Notes: a model not told the origin generated them from the letters alone. 52,134 nucleotides of DNA from CAYSPU01 sp964432995 (GCA_964432995.1 CAYSPU010000003.1:1-52134), one strand, 5' to 3'. Numbered from the stretch's first letter, positions 7,734 through 16,917 are shown. Translations and numbers: made by a program.

Positions 7734-8780
7734 CTATGGCATCGGGTCGGTCGGGCTCGAGCCTCCGGGCGAGCGGTGGCCGACACGCTCCTTCTCCTTC
7801 TGGTAATCGTAGAAGGGTTCGCGAAACCGGTAGAGGAGCCAGTGAGCGAATCCCGCCAGCGGCGAACGGTATCCCAGCCAAGCCAGGAACGCGTTCTGGA
7901 AGCAGACCACCCCCGGCAGATCCGTCCACTCCCGCCGGAGATAGAAAGGCTCCCGCCGGAACTGTGCCCAGTCCGGCCGCAGCCGGATACGCTCGAACTC
8001 GGTCCACCAACCGGCACGCTGAAAATGGCGCAGGAACGGGACGCGCCTTTCGTCGACCTGGAGCAACCGGCAGCCGACGCGATCGGCCGCCACGACGTCG
8101 TTGGCCACCAGCAGCCAGTTTAACTCGACAGGATCGCCGCGCATGGGACCGCTGCGATTCAGGCCGTAACGCCCGTCGACCACGGCGTAGGTCGGCGGCA
8201 ATTCGCGATGGAACGCCAACATCACCTCAGCGAAATAGGGATGCAGCCGGAGACGCTCCGCCGGCTCCTGGATGCAGCCCCACTGGTTCTTGATCGCCAT
8301 CGAGATCACCGTGTTGAGGTGCACTTTAGGGACCGGGATCGTGATGAAAGCGTCAACCTCACGCAGCAGGAAACGCGGGAACGGAACCTGGAGACGACGC
8401 CGCCCCGCGCGCACTTCTACCCGCTCGGGTTGCGTGTAGCTGAGATTCACCACTTGGGCGGAGAGACGACGCGCCAGCTCGGGAATCCCCATCCCCTGGA
8501 ACACATCATCCATCGAGAACCGGTTGTAGCCACCGCTATCGGCCTCCCCGATGATGACCCGGTAACCTCTCACCACCAGGCACTCCGCCACGGATGCCAG
8601 GCATTCCAGCGAAGTCATCACCCCTTGCCGGTAAACCGGGAAAGTGAGGTTCGGCTTCAGAAACACCCGCGCCCCGGGGGGGAATGCCGAGAAGAAACCG
8701 ACCTGCTCGAGGCCGGCGGAGATCGCCCGGGCGTACCCGTCCGACAAATCACCTAGGAACACGACAGGACTTGCGCACAC
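7734..8780 (-). CDS. DUF362 domain-containing protein (348 aa)
   Basis: This shows the same fold markers as its neighbour: RVFLKPNLTFP near residue 38, VDAFITIPVPKVHLNTVISMAIKNQWG near 170, and VVAADRVGCRLL near 235. It starts with GTG at 8780 and is divergent from the ligase at 8985, with 204 bp between. No metal-binding Cys cluster is visible. The two DUF362 proteins are clearly paralogous only at these motifs, so they probably have different partners rather than being a recent duplication. A pair of DUF362 genes beside a CapK-like ligase is seen here as a unit. The molecular function is unknown. Confidence 0.85.
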   Translation of the reverse strand: MCASPVVFLGDLSDGYARAISAGLEQVGFFSAFPPGARVFLKPNLTFPVYRQGVMTSLECLASVAECLVVRGYRVIIGEADSGGYNRFSMDDVFQGMGIPELARRLSAQVVNLSYTQPERVEVRAGRRRLQVPFPRFLLREVDAFITIPVPKVHLNTVISMAIKNQWGCIQEPAERLRLHPYFAEVMLAFHRELPPTYAVVDGRYGLNRSGPMRGDPVELNWLLVANDVVAADRVGCRLLQVDERRVPFLRHFQRAGWWTEFERIRLRPDWAQFRREPFYLRREWTDLPGVVCFQNAFLAWLGYRSPLAGFAHWLLYRFREPFYDYQKEKERVGHRSPGGSSPTDPMP

Positions 8781-8984
8781 GTGCGGTCGGCATAGCAGAG
8801 CGTCTTCCGATGGTCAATCACCGCGCGGCGCGCACCATGGGGGTCCCGACCTTTTTCACCTTGTGCCCTCCCTCCGCCCCGGGTACGATTTCGTCGTGTC
8901 CAGAAAGGGAGTTTCGAGCACCCGCCCGGTCGTTGTCGGCGATTCACCAATCCACGGCAGCGCCCGAAGAGCGGAGTCCGCGTC
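8781..8984. other. Divergent promoter region (DUF362 / CapK-like ligase)
   Basis: A 204-bp space between two divergently transcribed genes that must hold both promoters. I could not identify convincing -35/-10 pairs or operators by eye. Confidence 0.4.
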
Positions 8985-10397
8985 ATGAAGAGACCGCTGC
9001 TGGATTCCATCGCGTCGCTGCTGTATTTCAAGTCGCAGCGGCTGCTCGGTTCGCGGGTCGAAGAATGCTATCGGGAACTTCTTGCGGTCGAGCGCTGGCC
9101 CGCGGAGCGCCTCCGCCGGCTGGAAAGCGAGCGCCTGGAGCGAATCCTGCGGCACGCCGTTGAGAACGTCCCCTTCTACCGTGAGCGTGTTACCCCAAGG
9201 AACGCGCCAGTGCTTGCGGATTTTCCGATTCTGACGAAGGAAGACGTCTGGAAGCACTTCCGGGACCTGATGACGCCGGACTTGCGCCGGCAGCACGGGC
9301 CGGGCCGAACGGCCGGCGCGGGCTATTCCTGGGTCGAGGTGAAGAGCGGCGGCTCGACCGGCATGCCGACAACGGTCATCCACGACGGGGAGTTTCGTGA
9401 CCACGCCCGAGCGGGTCGGATGTTCTCGCAGTATTGCTGCGGCTTTCCCGTCGGCACGCCCTACTTCCGGTTGTGGGGGGCCATGGGCGACATCAACCAG
9501 TCGCGCGAGTCGTTCCAGAAACGGGTGATGAGTGCCCTGGTTCGCGAGCGGGTGATGAATGCTTTCCGGATGAATGACGCCGACATGCGCCGCTATCTGG
9601 AGGCGATCAACTCGTCGCGGATCCGCCACGGGATGGCCTACGTGGACGCGATCGATCAACTGGCGCAGTTCGCCGAGCGACACGGGATAGCCGTGCGCCC
9701 CCTCGAGTCGGTGATGGTGGGCGCCGGGACGGTCACGGCCGAGGCGCGGGACCGGATCGGCCGGGTCTTCGGGGCGCGCGTTCACAACCAGTACGGCAGC
9801 CGCGACTGTTCCTGCATCGCCACCGAATGCGACCGTGGCGGACATCATATCCAGTCGAGCCTGCTGCAGGCGGAGGTGGTGGATGACGAGGGCAGACCCC
9901 TGCCGCCGGGACGGACCGGGCGCATCCTGGTCACGCTCCTGTTCAACTCCAGCTTTCCGATGATCCGATATGAGATCGGAGACGTCGGCGCGCTCAGCGA
10001 CGCGGCCTGTCCTTGCGGGCGGCCCTTCCCGGCATTCGCGCGCGTCGAGGGGCGGACGCTGGAGTTGCTGACCACGACCTCGGGCGGCCACGTTTCGCCT
10101 GTGTATATCCGGCATCTGATCGGAGTCGTTCACAACCCCGGTTTGATCGAACGATTCCAACTCATCCAGAAAGGCGAGCGCGATTTCACGCTGCGCCTCC
10201 AAGGGACCGCCACGGGCGATGCCGCGAGGTGGCACGAGAACTCGAAGCTGATCCTCCGCGACCTGAAGACGGTGCTCGGCGCGGACTGCCGCATCGAGAT
10301 CGAGGAGGTTCCAAGGATCGAGGAGACTGCGACCGGGAAGTTCCTCTACACGATCAATGAACTGAAGCGGAAAGGTGCGGCTTCTCCTCATTCATAG
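8985..10397 (+). CDS. CapK/phenylacetate-CoA ligase-like AMP-forming enzyme
   Basis: A 470-residue adenylating enzyme of the PaaK/CapK type, as found in many capsule clusters, where it is thought to activate an acyl group. The N-terminal helices (LRHAVENVPFYRER) precede FPILTKEDV and the phosphate loop VKSGGSTGMPTTV at about residues 115-127. An NQYGSRDCSCIATEC segment is the acid/adenine-binding site, followed by RTGRILVTLLFNSSFPMIRYEIGDVG and a C-terminal domain with a TGKFLYTI motif near residue 450. Its end overlaps the start of the glycosyltransferase by 23 bases, so translation is coupled. A decayed homologue lies at 6163-6390. Substrate unknown. Confidence 0.88.
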   Translation: MKRPLLDSIASLLYFKSQRLLGSRVEECYRELLAVERWPAERLRRLESERLERILRHAVENVPFYRERVTPRNAPVLADFPILTKEDVWKHFRDLMTPDLRRQHGPGRTAGAGYSWVEVKSGGSTGMPTTVIHDGEFRDHARAGRMFSQYCCGFPVGTPYFRLWGAMGDINQSRESFQKRVMSALVRERVMNAFRMNDADMRRYLEAINSSRIRHGMAYVDAIDQLAQFAERHGIAVRPLESVMVGAGTVTAEARDRIGRVFGARVHNQYGSRDCSCIATECDRGGHHIQSSLLQAEVVDDEGRPLPPGRTGRILVTLLFNSSFPMIRYEIGDVGALSDAACPCGRPFPAFARVEGRTLELLTTTSGGHVSPVYIRHLIGVVHNPGLIERFQLIQKGERDFTLRLQGTATGDAARWHENSKLILRDLKTVLGADCRIEIEEVPRIEETATGKFLYTINELKRKGAASPHS

Positions 10398-11538
10398 CGG
10401 CGCCGATCTGTATGGCGCGAGCCGCTCCTGCCTCCGACTGGCAGGCCGCATGCAGGCCGCTGGTCACGGCGTCAGCGTGGTTCTGCCGTTCAACGGACCC
10501 CTGCGCGATGAACTCGAGCGCGCCGGAGTGGATGTCTGCGTGTATGACGGGTTGAGCCTGCTCGCGCGAAGGTCCTTCCGATCGGTCTCCGGTCTGGTCG
10601 CCCTGCCCGGTCGTGTCGTTCGCTCCACGCTCTTTCTTCGCCGCAGGATCCATGGATTCCGGGCGGACCTCGTGCATTCGAACACCGCCACGGTCTTCTT
10701 GTGTGGCGGACTCGCATCGAGGCTGTCCGGGGTGCCGCATGTGTGGCACGTGCGCGAGGATTTCGGCGACTTCGCCGGCATTTGGCGCATCTACCAGTGG
10801 CTGCTCTACGCTCTGGCCGACCGCATTATCTGTGTTTCCGAGTTTGCGGCGCGGCAATTCCGACCTGGGCGAATCCGCCGGAAAGTGCGGGTGATCCACA
10901 ACGGTTTTCCCCGGGGGGAGTTCCTGCCGCCCCCGGAACAGGAGGTGCGCGCATTTCGCGAGACGTTCCGCCTGGGTGGCCACCGCGTCGTCGGGCTCAT
11001 CGGACGCATCAACACGTTCCGCAAGGGGCATCTGACCTTTGTGGAAGCGGCGCAGATCGTTCATGAGCGCCATCCGGAGGCGCGGTTCGTGATGGTGGGA
11101 AGCCCGTTCGCCGGAAATGAGGATCACCTCGTCGCCGTGCGCCGGAGGATCGAGGCGCTCGGCCTGGAGGACGTGGTGCACTACACGGGCGACGTGGACC
11201 ACGTCAAGGCCGCGTATCAGGCCATGGACATCGTCGTCCAGGCGTCCGGGATGCCGGAAGGATTCCCCGGAGTGGTGGTTGAGGCGATGGCGTTGGGCTT
11301 GCCCGTCGTCGGCACCCGCCTGGGCGGCACCGTGGAGCAAGTCGCCGATGGCGAAACGGGAATCCTCGTCGAGCCGAACAACGCCGCCTCCCTGGCGGCG
11401 GGCATCTTGCGCTTGCTGGACCACGAGACCCTGCGTCGCGAAATGGGCCGCCGCGGGCGCGAGCGCTACGAGCGGCTTTTCGAATTCGATGCCTTCTTCG
11501 GCAAGATGTGCGCGGTCTACGCGGAGCTCAAGCGCTGA
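10375..11538 (+). CDS. Glycosyltransferase family 4
   Basis: A 387-residue GT-B retaining glycosyltransferase. The N-terminal strand RLLLIHSGADLYGASRS is followed by an acceptor domain with HSNTATVF and HVWHVREDF. The donor domain has VGLIGRINTFRKGH and the E-x7-E site in GMPEGFPGVVVEAMALGLPVVGT, then GETGILVEPNN. Translation starts at GTG 10375 inside the end of the ligase gene (23-bp overlap); no ATG fits better. It would add a sugar to the lipid-linked precursor of the surface polysaccharide at the inner membrane. Donor and acceptor sugars cannot be predicted from sequence alone. Confidence 0.92.
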   Translation: MRLLLIHSGADLYGASRSCLRLAGRMQAAGHGVSVVLPFNGPLRDELERAGVDVCVYDGLSLLARRSFRSVSGLVALPGRVVRSTLFLRRRIHGFRADLVHSNTATVFLCGGLASRLSGVPHVWHVREDFGDFAGIWRIYQWLLYALADRIICVSEFAARQFRPGRIRRKVRVIHNGFPRGEFLPPPEQEVRAFRETFRLGGHRVVGLIGRINTFRKGHLTFVEAAQIVHERHPEARFVMVGSPFAGNEDHLVAVRRRIEALGLEDVVHYTGDVDHVKAAYQAMDIVVQASGMPEGFPGVVVEAMALGLPVVGTRLGGTVEQVADGETGILVEPNNAASLAAGILRLLDHETLRREMGRRGRERYERLFEFDAFFGKMCAVYAELKR

Positions 11539-11645
11539 GTTCCGAGGGCTGGCCTGGCGCGTCGCGTCGACAGGAGAGACCACCCTGGCAACTTCCCAGC
11601 TCGAGACTTCCCAGCCGGAGGTTCGCAGGGTAGGCTGCCGGCCAC

Positions 11646-13544
11646 ATGAGCTGGGGCGAGAAAGTGGAGCGCGGGTGTGACTACGGGATTCTGGGTCTGG
11701 TACTGTCGATTCTGGTCTTCGGGCCGTTGGCGACGGGGGCGGTGCGGCCGCAGGACTTCCTGGTAATCGAGTTGCTGACGGCGGGGGCGATCGGTTTGTG
11801 GCTGGTGCGGATTTGGATCTCGAGGAGCTACCGGTTGTTGTGGCCGCCGGTGGTCTGGGGTTTGGTGCTGGCCGCCGCGTACGGACTGATTCGGTATGCG
11901 GCGGCTCCGTTGGAATATGTCGCGCGGCAGGAATGCCTGCGGGGTTTGGTGTATGGGTGTTTGTTTCTGGTGGTGCTGAACCAACTGCACCGGAAGGAGT
12001 ATGTGCGGATCTACCGGTTGGTGTTGGTGTTCTTGGGGATGGGGATTGCGGCCTACGCGATCTATCAGTTCGCGACGGAGTCCGCGAAGGTGTGGCATTT
12101 TGTGAAACCGTCGCAGTATCTGGGCCGGGGGTCGGGGACGTATATCTGCCCGAACCACCTGGCGGGTTTCCTGGGGATGGTGCTGCCGTTGGGGCTGACG
12201 CTGGTGTTTCAGGGGAGGGAGGGGGCGGTGATGCGATTGCTGGTAGGGTATGCGTGTTTGGTGATGCTGGCCGGGATCGCCGTGTCGCTGTCGCGCGGGG
12301 GGTGGCTGGCGACGGGCGTGGCTTTTGTGTTTTGGCTGGGGTTCACGGTGCGCCGGCGCGCTTACTGGCTGCCGGCGGTGCTGGTGGTAGCGTTGGTGGG
12401 CGCCGGCGGCCACGTGTTTCTGACCCATTCGATCCAGGCCCAGAAACGGCTGAATGTCGGACAGGCAGCGGCGGGCCGTGAGATCACCGATGTTCGCCAG
12501 AGGCTGTACCATTCGGCGGCGCGGATGTGGAAGGACCATTTCTGGTTAGGGGTGGGTCCGGGGCATTTCGACCACTGTTTTCCGACGTATCGGCCGGTGG
12601 AGGTTCAGGCACGGCCGGGTCGGGTGCACAACGACTATTTGAACCTGCTGGTGGATTGGGGAGCCGTGGGGGGGGCGATTGTGCTGGTGAGTCTGGGTTT
12701 GGTGGGGGCGGGGCTTTGGCGGACCTGGCGGTACGTGGGGCGGCAGGGGGATGATCTGGGGGCGCGGGAGAGCAACCGGGCAGGGTTCGTTCTTGGGGCG
12801 ACGACGAGTCTGGTGGCATTGGGGGTGCATTCGTTTACGGACTTCAATCTGCACGTTCCGGCCAACGCTCTGGTGGCGGTGACGTTGGTGGCGTTGCTGG
12901 CCAGTCAACTGCGATACACATCCAATCGGTATTGGGTGCGGTTGGGTTGGTTGTCGAAGGTGTTGTTCACGGCGCTGTTGATGGTGGCGGGTGTATGTCT
13001 GGGGCGTCAGGCTTGGCGCCAGTACCGGGAGCAGGGGTGGCTGGAGCGGGCCCATCGGGAGAAGCGAGTGACGCGTCCGCGGATCGAGGCGCTGGAACAG
13101 GCGCACGCGGTGGAGCCGACCAACTTCGAGACGACGTATCATCTGGGGGAATGCTGGCGGAAACTGAGCTGGCAGGGGGAGGAGAACTACCGAGAGCAGG
13201 CGGAGAAGGCGATGGTGTGGTATCGGCGGGGGATTGGGCTCAATCCTTTTGACGCCTACAACTACGCGCGTCTGGGGATGTGTTTGGACTGGGTGGGGCG
13301 GCACGAGGAAGCGCTTTCCTGCTACGAGGAGATGCTGCGGCGGGATGGGAACAACTACTACCTGCTGAACCTGGCCGGATGGCACTACGTGCAGGTGGAG
13401 GATTGGACTCGAGCCCGGGAGTACTTCATCCAGTCCGGACACATCAATGGTTGGTCGAGTCTGACGACCCAGCGCTACCTGGATTTGATCCGGCGAAGAT
13501 CCGCGGCGCCGGCGGTCACGCCGCCCTCGTCAGGCCGGCGCTGA
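11646..13544 (+). CDS. O-antigen ligase/polymerase (Wzy/WaaL-like) with C-terminal TPRs
   Basis: A 632-residue membrane protein. Roughly eleven hydrophobic segments fill residues 15-450. The Wzy_C/O-antigen ligase region is seen in YICPNHLAGFLGM, SLSRGGWLATG and, after the large periplasmic loop, FWLGVGPGHFDHCFPTY ... RVHNDYLNLLVDWG, where the His residues are typical. Residues ~480-600 form TPR-like helices (EALSCYEEMLRRDGNNYYLLN), a common fusion in PVC bacteria. It would polymerise or ligate lipid-linked glycan units on the periplasmic side. The coding strand is strikingly G- and T-rich and C-poor (many GTG, TTG and GGG codons) compared with its neighbours. The start at ATG 11646 lacks a strong ribosome binding site. 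Confidence 0.88.
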   Translation: MSWGEKVERGCDYGILGLVLSILVFGPLATGAVRPQDFLVIELLTAGAIGLWLVRIWISRSYRLLWPPVVWGLVLAAAYGLIRYAAAPLEYVARQECLRGLVYGCLFLVVLNQLHRKEYVRIYRLVLVFLGMGIAAYAIYQFATESAKVWHFVKPSQYLGRGSGTYICPNHLAGFLGMVLPLGLTLVFQGREGAVMRLLVGYACLVMLAGIAVSLSRGGWLATGVAFVFWLGFTVRRRAYWLPAVLVVALVGAGGHVFLTHSIQAQKRLNVGQAAAGREITDVRQRLYHSAARMWKDHFWLGVGPGHFDHCFPTYRPVEVQARPGRVHNDYLNLLVDWGAVGGAIVLVSLGLVGAGLWRTWRYVGRQGDDLGARESNRAGFVLGATTSLVALGVHSFTDFNLHVPANALVAVTLVALLASQLRYTSNRYWVRLGWLSKVLFTALLMVAGVCLGRQAWRQYREQGWLERAHREKRVTRPRIEALEQAHAVEPTNFETTYHLGECWRKLSWQGEENYREQAEKAMVWYRRGIGLNPFDAYNYARLGMCLDWVGRHEEALSCYEEMLRRDGNNYYLLNLAGWHYVQVEDWTRAREYFIQSGHINGWSSLTTQRYLDLIRRRSAAPAVTPPSSGRR

Positions 13545-13666
13545 CCCCGGGCTCGACGCGCCTGCCACACCCGGACCGTTTCGTTGCGCCCAGCCGAGGC
13601 TGTTGCCCAGCCGAGGCTTGACGCTCGCCCAGCGGTTGGCATTGTCCGACACGACATTCACGCGCC

Positions 13667-14551
13667 ATGGACATCCTCACTCCGCGCATCGGCATCATTG
13701 GCGGCAGCGGCCTGTACCAAATGGAAGGCTTCACCCGCCAGCGATGGGTTGCCATCCCCACCCCCTTCGGACGGCCCTCGGACCAGTTGTTGACCGGCTC
13801 GCTCGCCGGACGCGATGTCGTCTTCCTGCCCCGCCACGGACGCGGGCATCGCCTCCTGCCCAGCGAGATCAATCATCGCGCCAACATCTGGGCCATGAAG
13901 AAACTGGGCGTGGCCTGGATTCTCAGCGTCAGCGCGGTCGGCTCCCTTCAGGCACGGTATCGACCCTGCGACGTCGTGCTGCCGACGCAGTTTCTGGATC
14001 GCACTAAGCAATCGGCGGCGCACACGTTCTTCGGGCGTGGGATCGTGGCCCACATTGCGTTTGCCCATCCGATCTGCGAAGAGTTGCGGCGTCTGCTGTT
14101 GGTTGCCTGCCGCAACACCGCCGCCCGGGTCCACGACGGCGGCACGTATGTCAACATGGAGGGACCGGCGTTCAGCACCCGCGCCGAGTCCCTGACCAAC
14201 CACAACCTCGGCTACGATGTCATCGGCATGACCAACCTCGGCGAAGCCAAGTGCGCTCGCGAGGCGGAAATCGCCTACGCCACCATGGCCATGGTGACCG
14301 ACTATGACGCGTGGAAGGAGGACGAGGCGCATGTCACGGTGAATCAGATCATCGAGAATCTCCAGCGAAACGCGGCCCTGGCCCAGGCGATCGTGGTGCA
14401 GGTGCTGCCGCAAATCCCCGCCCATCCCGGTTGTTCGTGCCACACGGCCCTCCAAAACGCCGTTCTCACCGACCGCAAACTGTGGCCCGCCAAGACGCGA
14501 TCGGACCTCCGCCCCATCCTCGCCGGCTACCTTGCCCGGAACTCGGGGTAA
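13667..14551 (+). CDS. mtnP: S-methyl-5'-thioadenosine phosphorylase
   Basis: Phosphorolysis of methylthioadenosine to adenine and methylthioribose-1-phosphate, feeding methionine salvage and purine recovery in the cytoplasm. The 294-residue protein begins with the phosphate-binding IGIIGGSGLYQM and has a phosphate-loop Arg-His segment (LPRHGRGH). The substrate block NMEGPAFSTRAES follows, then MTNLGEAKCAREAEIAYATMAMVTDYDAW. The TDYD pair is the adenine-specific mark that separates this enzyme from guanosine/inosine phosphorylases. Length and motif order match the human-type MTAP family. It is not obviously linked to the glycan genes around it and appears to be monocistronic, ending 239 bp before the convergent small gene. 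Confidence 0.95.
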   Translation: MDILTPRIGIIGGSGLYQMEGFTRQRWVAIPTPFGRPSDQLLTGSLAGRDVVFLPRHGRGHRLLPSEINHRANIWAMKKLGVAWILSVSAVGSLQARYRPCDVVLPTQFLDRTKQSAAHTFFGRGIVAHIAFAHPICEELRRLLLVACRNTAARVHDGGTYVNMEGPAFSTRAESLTNHNLGYDVIGMTNLGEAKCAREAEIAYATMAMVTDYDAWKEDEAHVTVNQIIENLQRNAALAQAIVVQVLPQIPAHPGCSCHTALQNAVLTDRKLWPAKTRSDLRPILAGYLARNSG

Positions 14552-14678
14552 CGGAAGGCGTGCAACGGGTTGCTCGATGGGGCCGCAGACGCCGATGGCC
14601 CTCCTTGAGTCAGAAACGGTTTGTGGAGAGGCTTCCCCCGAAGGCTTCGCGCATTGGCCCCCCTGAACACGTAGGTAG

Positions 14679-14700
14679 GGACGCGCGGCCCCGCGCGTCC
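14679..14700. terminator. Perfect GC-rich hairpin between convergent genes (repeat family)
   Basis: GGACGCGCGG-CC-CCGCGCGTCC is a perfect 10-bp stem. It sits between mtnP and the convergent small gene and has no T-run, so terminator activity is inferred from position. Very similar hairpins lie at 32716-32737 and, in a longer form, at 34543-34597. Confidence 0.5.
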
Positions 14701-14789
14701 GGCATCCGCGTTTCGTGCAAGGGAACTACCTGATGCCCGAGGCCGGGCGTTCCCACCTCATCCCCACGTGGGTGCCGGGGATCGGTTGT

Positions 14790-15026
14790 TCATCTCGGTC
14801 CGGGTCCGTCGGATCTTCCCGGGCGCACAATCAACTGGGGGCGCTGTCCCTTGCGGGCGCGATACACCAGGGTCTCGCGAGGTGGCGAGGATAGAGAGGC
14901 GGCGCATCCGCAACGGCACGCGCCACCTGGGCTGAGGGCGGCACGGCGGCGCCGCCACCAGCGCCAGCCGAGGATGCCCGCGGTGAGGACGACAACCACC
15001 AACGCGGCCGGTTCCTGCCAGTTCAC
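14790..15026 (-). CDS. Small predicted single-pass membrane protein with CRCGC motif
   Basis: A 78-residue frame from GTG 15026 that was found by its pattern: an N-terminal EPAALVVVVLTAGILGWRWW membrane helix (residues ~4-23), a run of Arg (RRRR), then CRCGC at about residues 36-40 and a basic tail. This layout (membrane helix, then Arg, then a short Cys cluster) resembles small FeoB-associated Cys-rich membrane proteins, but no feoB is nearby and the match is only in layout. Only a weak GAGG lies 13 bases upstream of the GTG. It is convergent with mtnP. It could be a spurious frame, but the hydrophobic helix with a positive-inside flank argues for a real gene. Confidence 0.45.
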   Translation of the reverse strand: MNWQEPAALVVVVLTAGILGWRWWRRRRAALSPGGACRCGCAASLSSPPRETLVYRARKGQRPQLIVRPGRSDGPGPR

Positions 15027-15196
15027 AGGTTCAGGATAGCCTCGAACTTGCTCCAGGCAACCGCTGACCCCAAATCCGCGCCCAAGCCGGGAGTGCAACC
15101 CCAGCGCGTGCCCTCGAGGCTCGCCCTCAGCACGGCCACAGCGGTCGGGCGCGGATTTGGCTGGATCCCGCTCCGCGGGCTCCTTCTCCAGTGATG

Positions 15197-15321
15197 GTAT
15201 AGTATCCCGCCGCCGAGGCGGGATCTTCCCGGAGCCGACAGAGCGCCCGTCTGCAGGGAAGAAAACCGCGCGACAACGGGGGACGACCGAACCGCCAGCG
15301 CCACTTACGCGAGGATCCGGG
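15197..15321. repeat. ~125-bp dispersed element, copy B
   Basis: Same order of blocks as copy A at 5094: GTATAGTATCCCGCC, the ATCCCGCC/GGCGGGAT stem, CGGAGCCGACAGAGCGCCCG, GGGGGACGACCGAA and the end GCGAGGATCCGGG. Confidence 0.85.
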
Positions 15322-15542
15322 TGACCGTCGCAAGGATGCGAGCCAAGCCAGCGGACGGAGAGCCGAGCCCCGAATCGGAGCGACCGGTCCCCCGTGGTGG
15401 AAGTAACGACATGCCGGGAAACGTTGGAAGCTCCGACCCCGCGCCCGTCTGTCGGAGCGCTGGCATGCAGCCGGCCAGAGGAACGTGATTCGCGACGGTG
15501 TTTCTGGCCGCGTTCAACGCGGCGCTCCGCAGGACGATTGCT

Positions 15543-15595
15543 TTCGGAAGCTTCGACCGCGCGTTCGGCACGTTGGGCTGCTGCCCGCCGGGACG
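15543..15595. repeat. ~53-bp dispersed repeat, copy 1
   Basis: Ends with GGCTGCTGCCCGCCGGGACG, identical over 20 bases to 47833-47852, and is about 80% identical over the preceding ~33 bases by eye. Confidence 0.6.
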
Positions 15596-15619
15596 GCGCG
15601 GGGTCGTCCGCCCACCAAG

Positions 15620-15686
15620 CCGTGAACCCTGAACCGCGGAACCGTGAACCTCCGAACCGTGAACCGCTGAACCTCCCCACCTCCCC
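15620..15686. repeat. Degenerate GAACC-type microsatellite
   Basis: Repeated GTGAACC, TGAACC and GAACCTCC words with irregular spacing. It is related in composition to the regular CCGTGAACCTCCCAA array at 52075-52134. Confidence 0.55.
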
Positions 15687-15954
15687 GCTGTGCGCCATCA
15701 ACCCGCCGGCGGTGCGAGCAGCCCACAGAACTCCTTGATCTGCGCGTGCGTGCCCTGCACCAGAAATCCGCTTGCGGGCCGGGGCAATCTTGCGGACTCT
15801 GCCTGCACCATGAGTGAGGAGCAGGTCAGGTGGCGCGGGCCGTGGTCTTCGGGACCGCAAAGGGCGGTCGGACGGCGACACGCGCCGGGACGCGTTCGCG
15901 GGACCAGGGCGACGTAGCGTCCGCAAAGAGCAGCCTGGCCGCCCCCAATTCCGA

Positions 15955-16917
15955 GTGGAGAGCCCCCCAAAAATCTCGGTGGTGATCCCGATCTACGGGA
16001 ACCTGGGTGATCTGCCGCGGTTGCTGGCCGCGCTCCGGGCCCAAACGCTGCGACCGCACGAAATCCTGCTGATCGACAGCAGCCCGCGGCCGTTGGCGGA
16101 ACTGCCGCCCGGCGAGGAGATCCGGCACATCAAGAACCCGAACGACGTGGCACTGAGTTGGGACTACAACCTGGGTCTCGAGCACAGCACCGGCGAGTAC
16201 CACCTGCACATGCAGCAGGACTGTCTGCCGGGAGACGCGCGCGCCTTGGAACGACTCTACGCTCACCTGTGCCATCCGGGCCGGGTGGCGGCGGTGGCGC
16301 TGGTGACGCTCCCGGAGGAGGTGTACGCGTGCTACAACTTCTGGGGGAAGGTGATGATGGCCCGGTGGGTGGGCCGCGTCCGGCAAGGGATCAGCGGGAA
16401 GTTCGATCTGATCCGCAAGGACGTCCTGCGGAAGATCGGCGGCTACGACACCCGGAACTTCAGTTTTGCCGGCGAGGACATGGACCTGTATCTGCGGTTG
16501 AGCGCGGAGGGGGAGGTGCTCGTCGCCCCGGATGTGGAAGTGATCCATCTTCATTTGCAGACGGGGAGACCGACCTGGGTGCATCTGTTCAAGAAGCACT
16601 ATCAGTTGGCCCAATCGTTCGGGGCCCTGGTGCGGCGTTGGGGCCCGGGGCTGCGTCGCGTCCCCTACGTGAGCCATGTAACGCACCACTTGGCGAAGTA
16701 CCTCTACCCCCTCGTTCTTCTGTTGCCGTTCTTTCCTCTCGAGGTCGGACTCACGATCGGTGTCGTCTCGCAACTGACGAATCTCGAGTCCTGGCGGGTG
16801 CGGGACTGGCACACTCCGCTTCTGCTGCTGGTCAATCCCCTGCTGTTCCTCGTCGGTTTTGCCGGGACGATCACGGGTCTCGTTACCGGCCGACAGGAGT
16901 ATTCCGTCAACAAGTGA
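15955..16917 (+). CDS. Glycosyltransferase family 2
   Basis: A 320-residue GT-A glycosyltransferase. The start at GTG 15955 puts the first strand (ISVVIPIYGNLGDLPRLLAAL) close to the N-terminus, as usual; the longer open frame upstream adds only low-complexity basic sequence. Visible motifs are ILLIDSS, the metal-site region HMQQDCLPGD, and the acceptor-side GEDMDLYLRLSAEG. Two C-terminal hydrophobic stretches (residues ~240-310) suggest membrane attachment. It would add a sugar to the surface glycan made by this region. The residue after the first Asp of the nucleotide motif is unusual (QQD instead of a clean DxD), so the donor is uncertain. Confidence 0.85.
   Translation: MESPPKISVVIPIYGNLGDLPRLLAALRAQTLRPHEILLIDSSPRPLAELPPGEEIRHIKNPNDVALSWDYNLGLEHSTGEYHLHMQQDCLPGDARALERLYAHLCHPGRVAAVALVTLPEEVYACYNFWGKVMMARWVGRVRQGISGKFDLIRKDVLRKIGGYDTRNFSFAGEDMDLYLRLSAEGEVLVAPDVEVIHLHLQTGRPTWVHLFKKHYQLAQSFGALVRRWGPGLRRVPYVSHVTHHLAKYLYPLVLLLPFFPLEVGLTIGVVSQLTNLESWRVRDWHTPLLLLVNPLLFLVGFAGTITGLVTGRQEYSVNK

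Larger units (their letters stand above)
15027..15954. other. Long intergenic region made mostly of repeats
   Basis: A 928-bp space without a supported gene. It contains the ~125-bp element copy B (15197-15321), a ~53-bp segment repeated at 47800 (15543-15595), and a degenerate GAACC-rich tract (15620-15686) related to the 15-mer array at 52075-52134. Long open frames here are shadows of GC-rich sequence. Its last part precedes the GT2 gene; the frame of that gene is open further upstream, but without family similarity. Confidence 0.6.
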
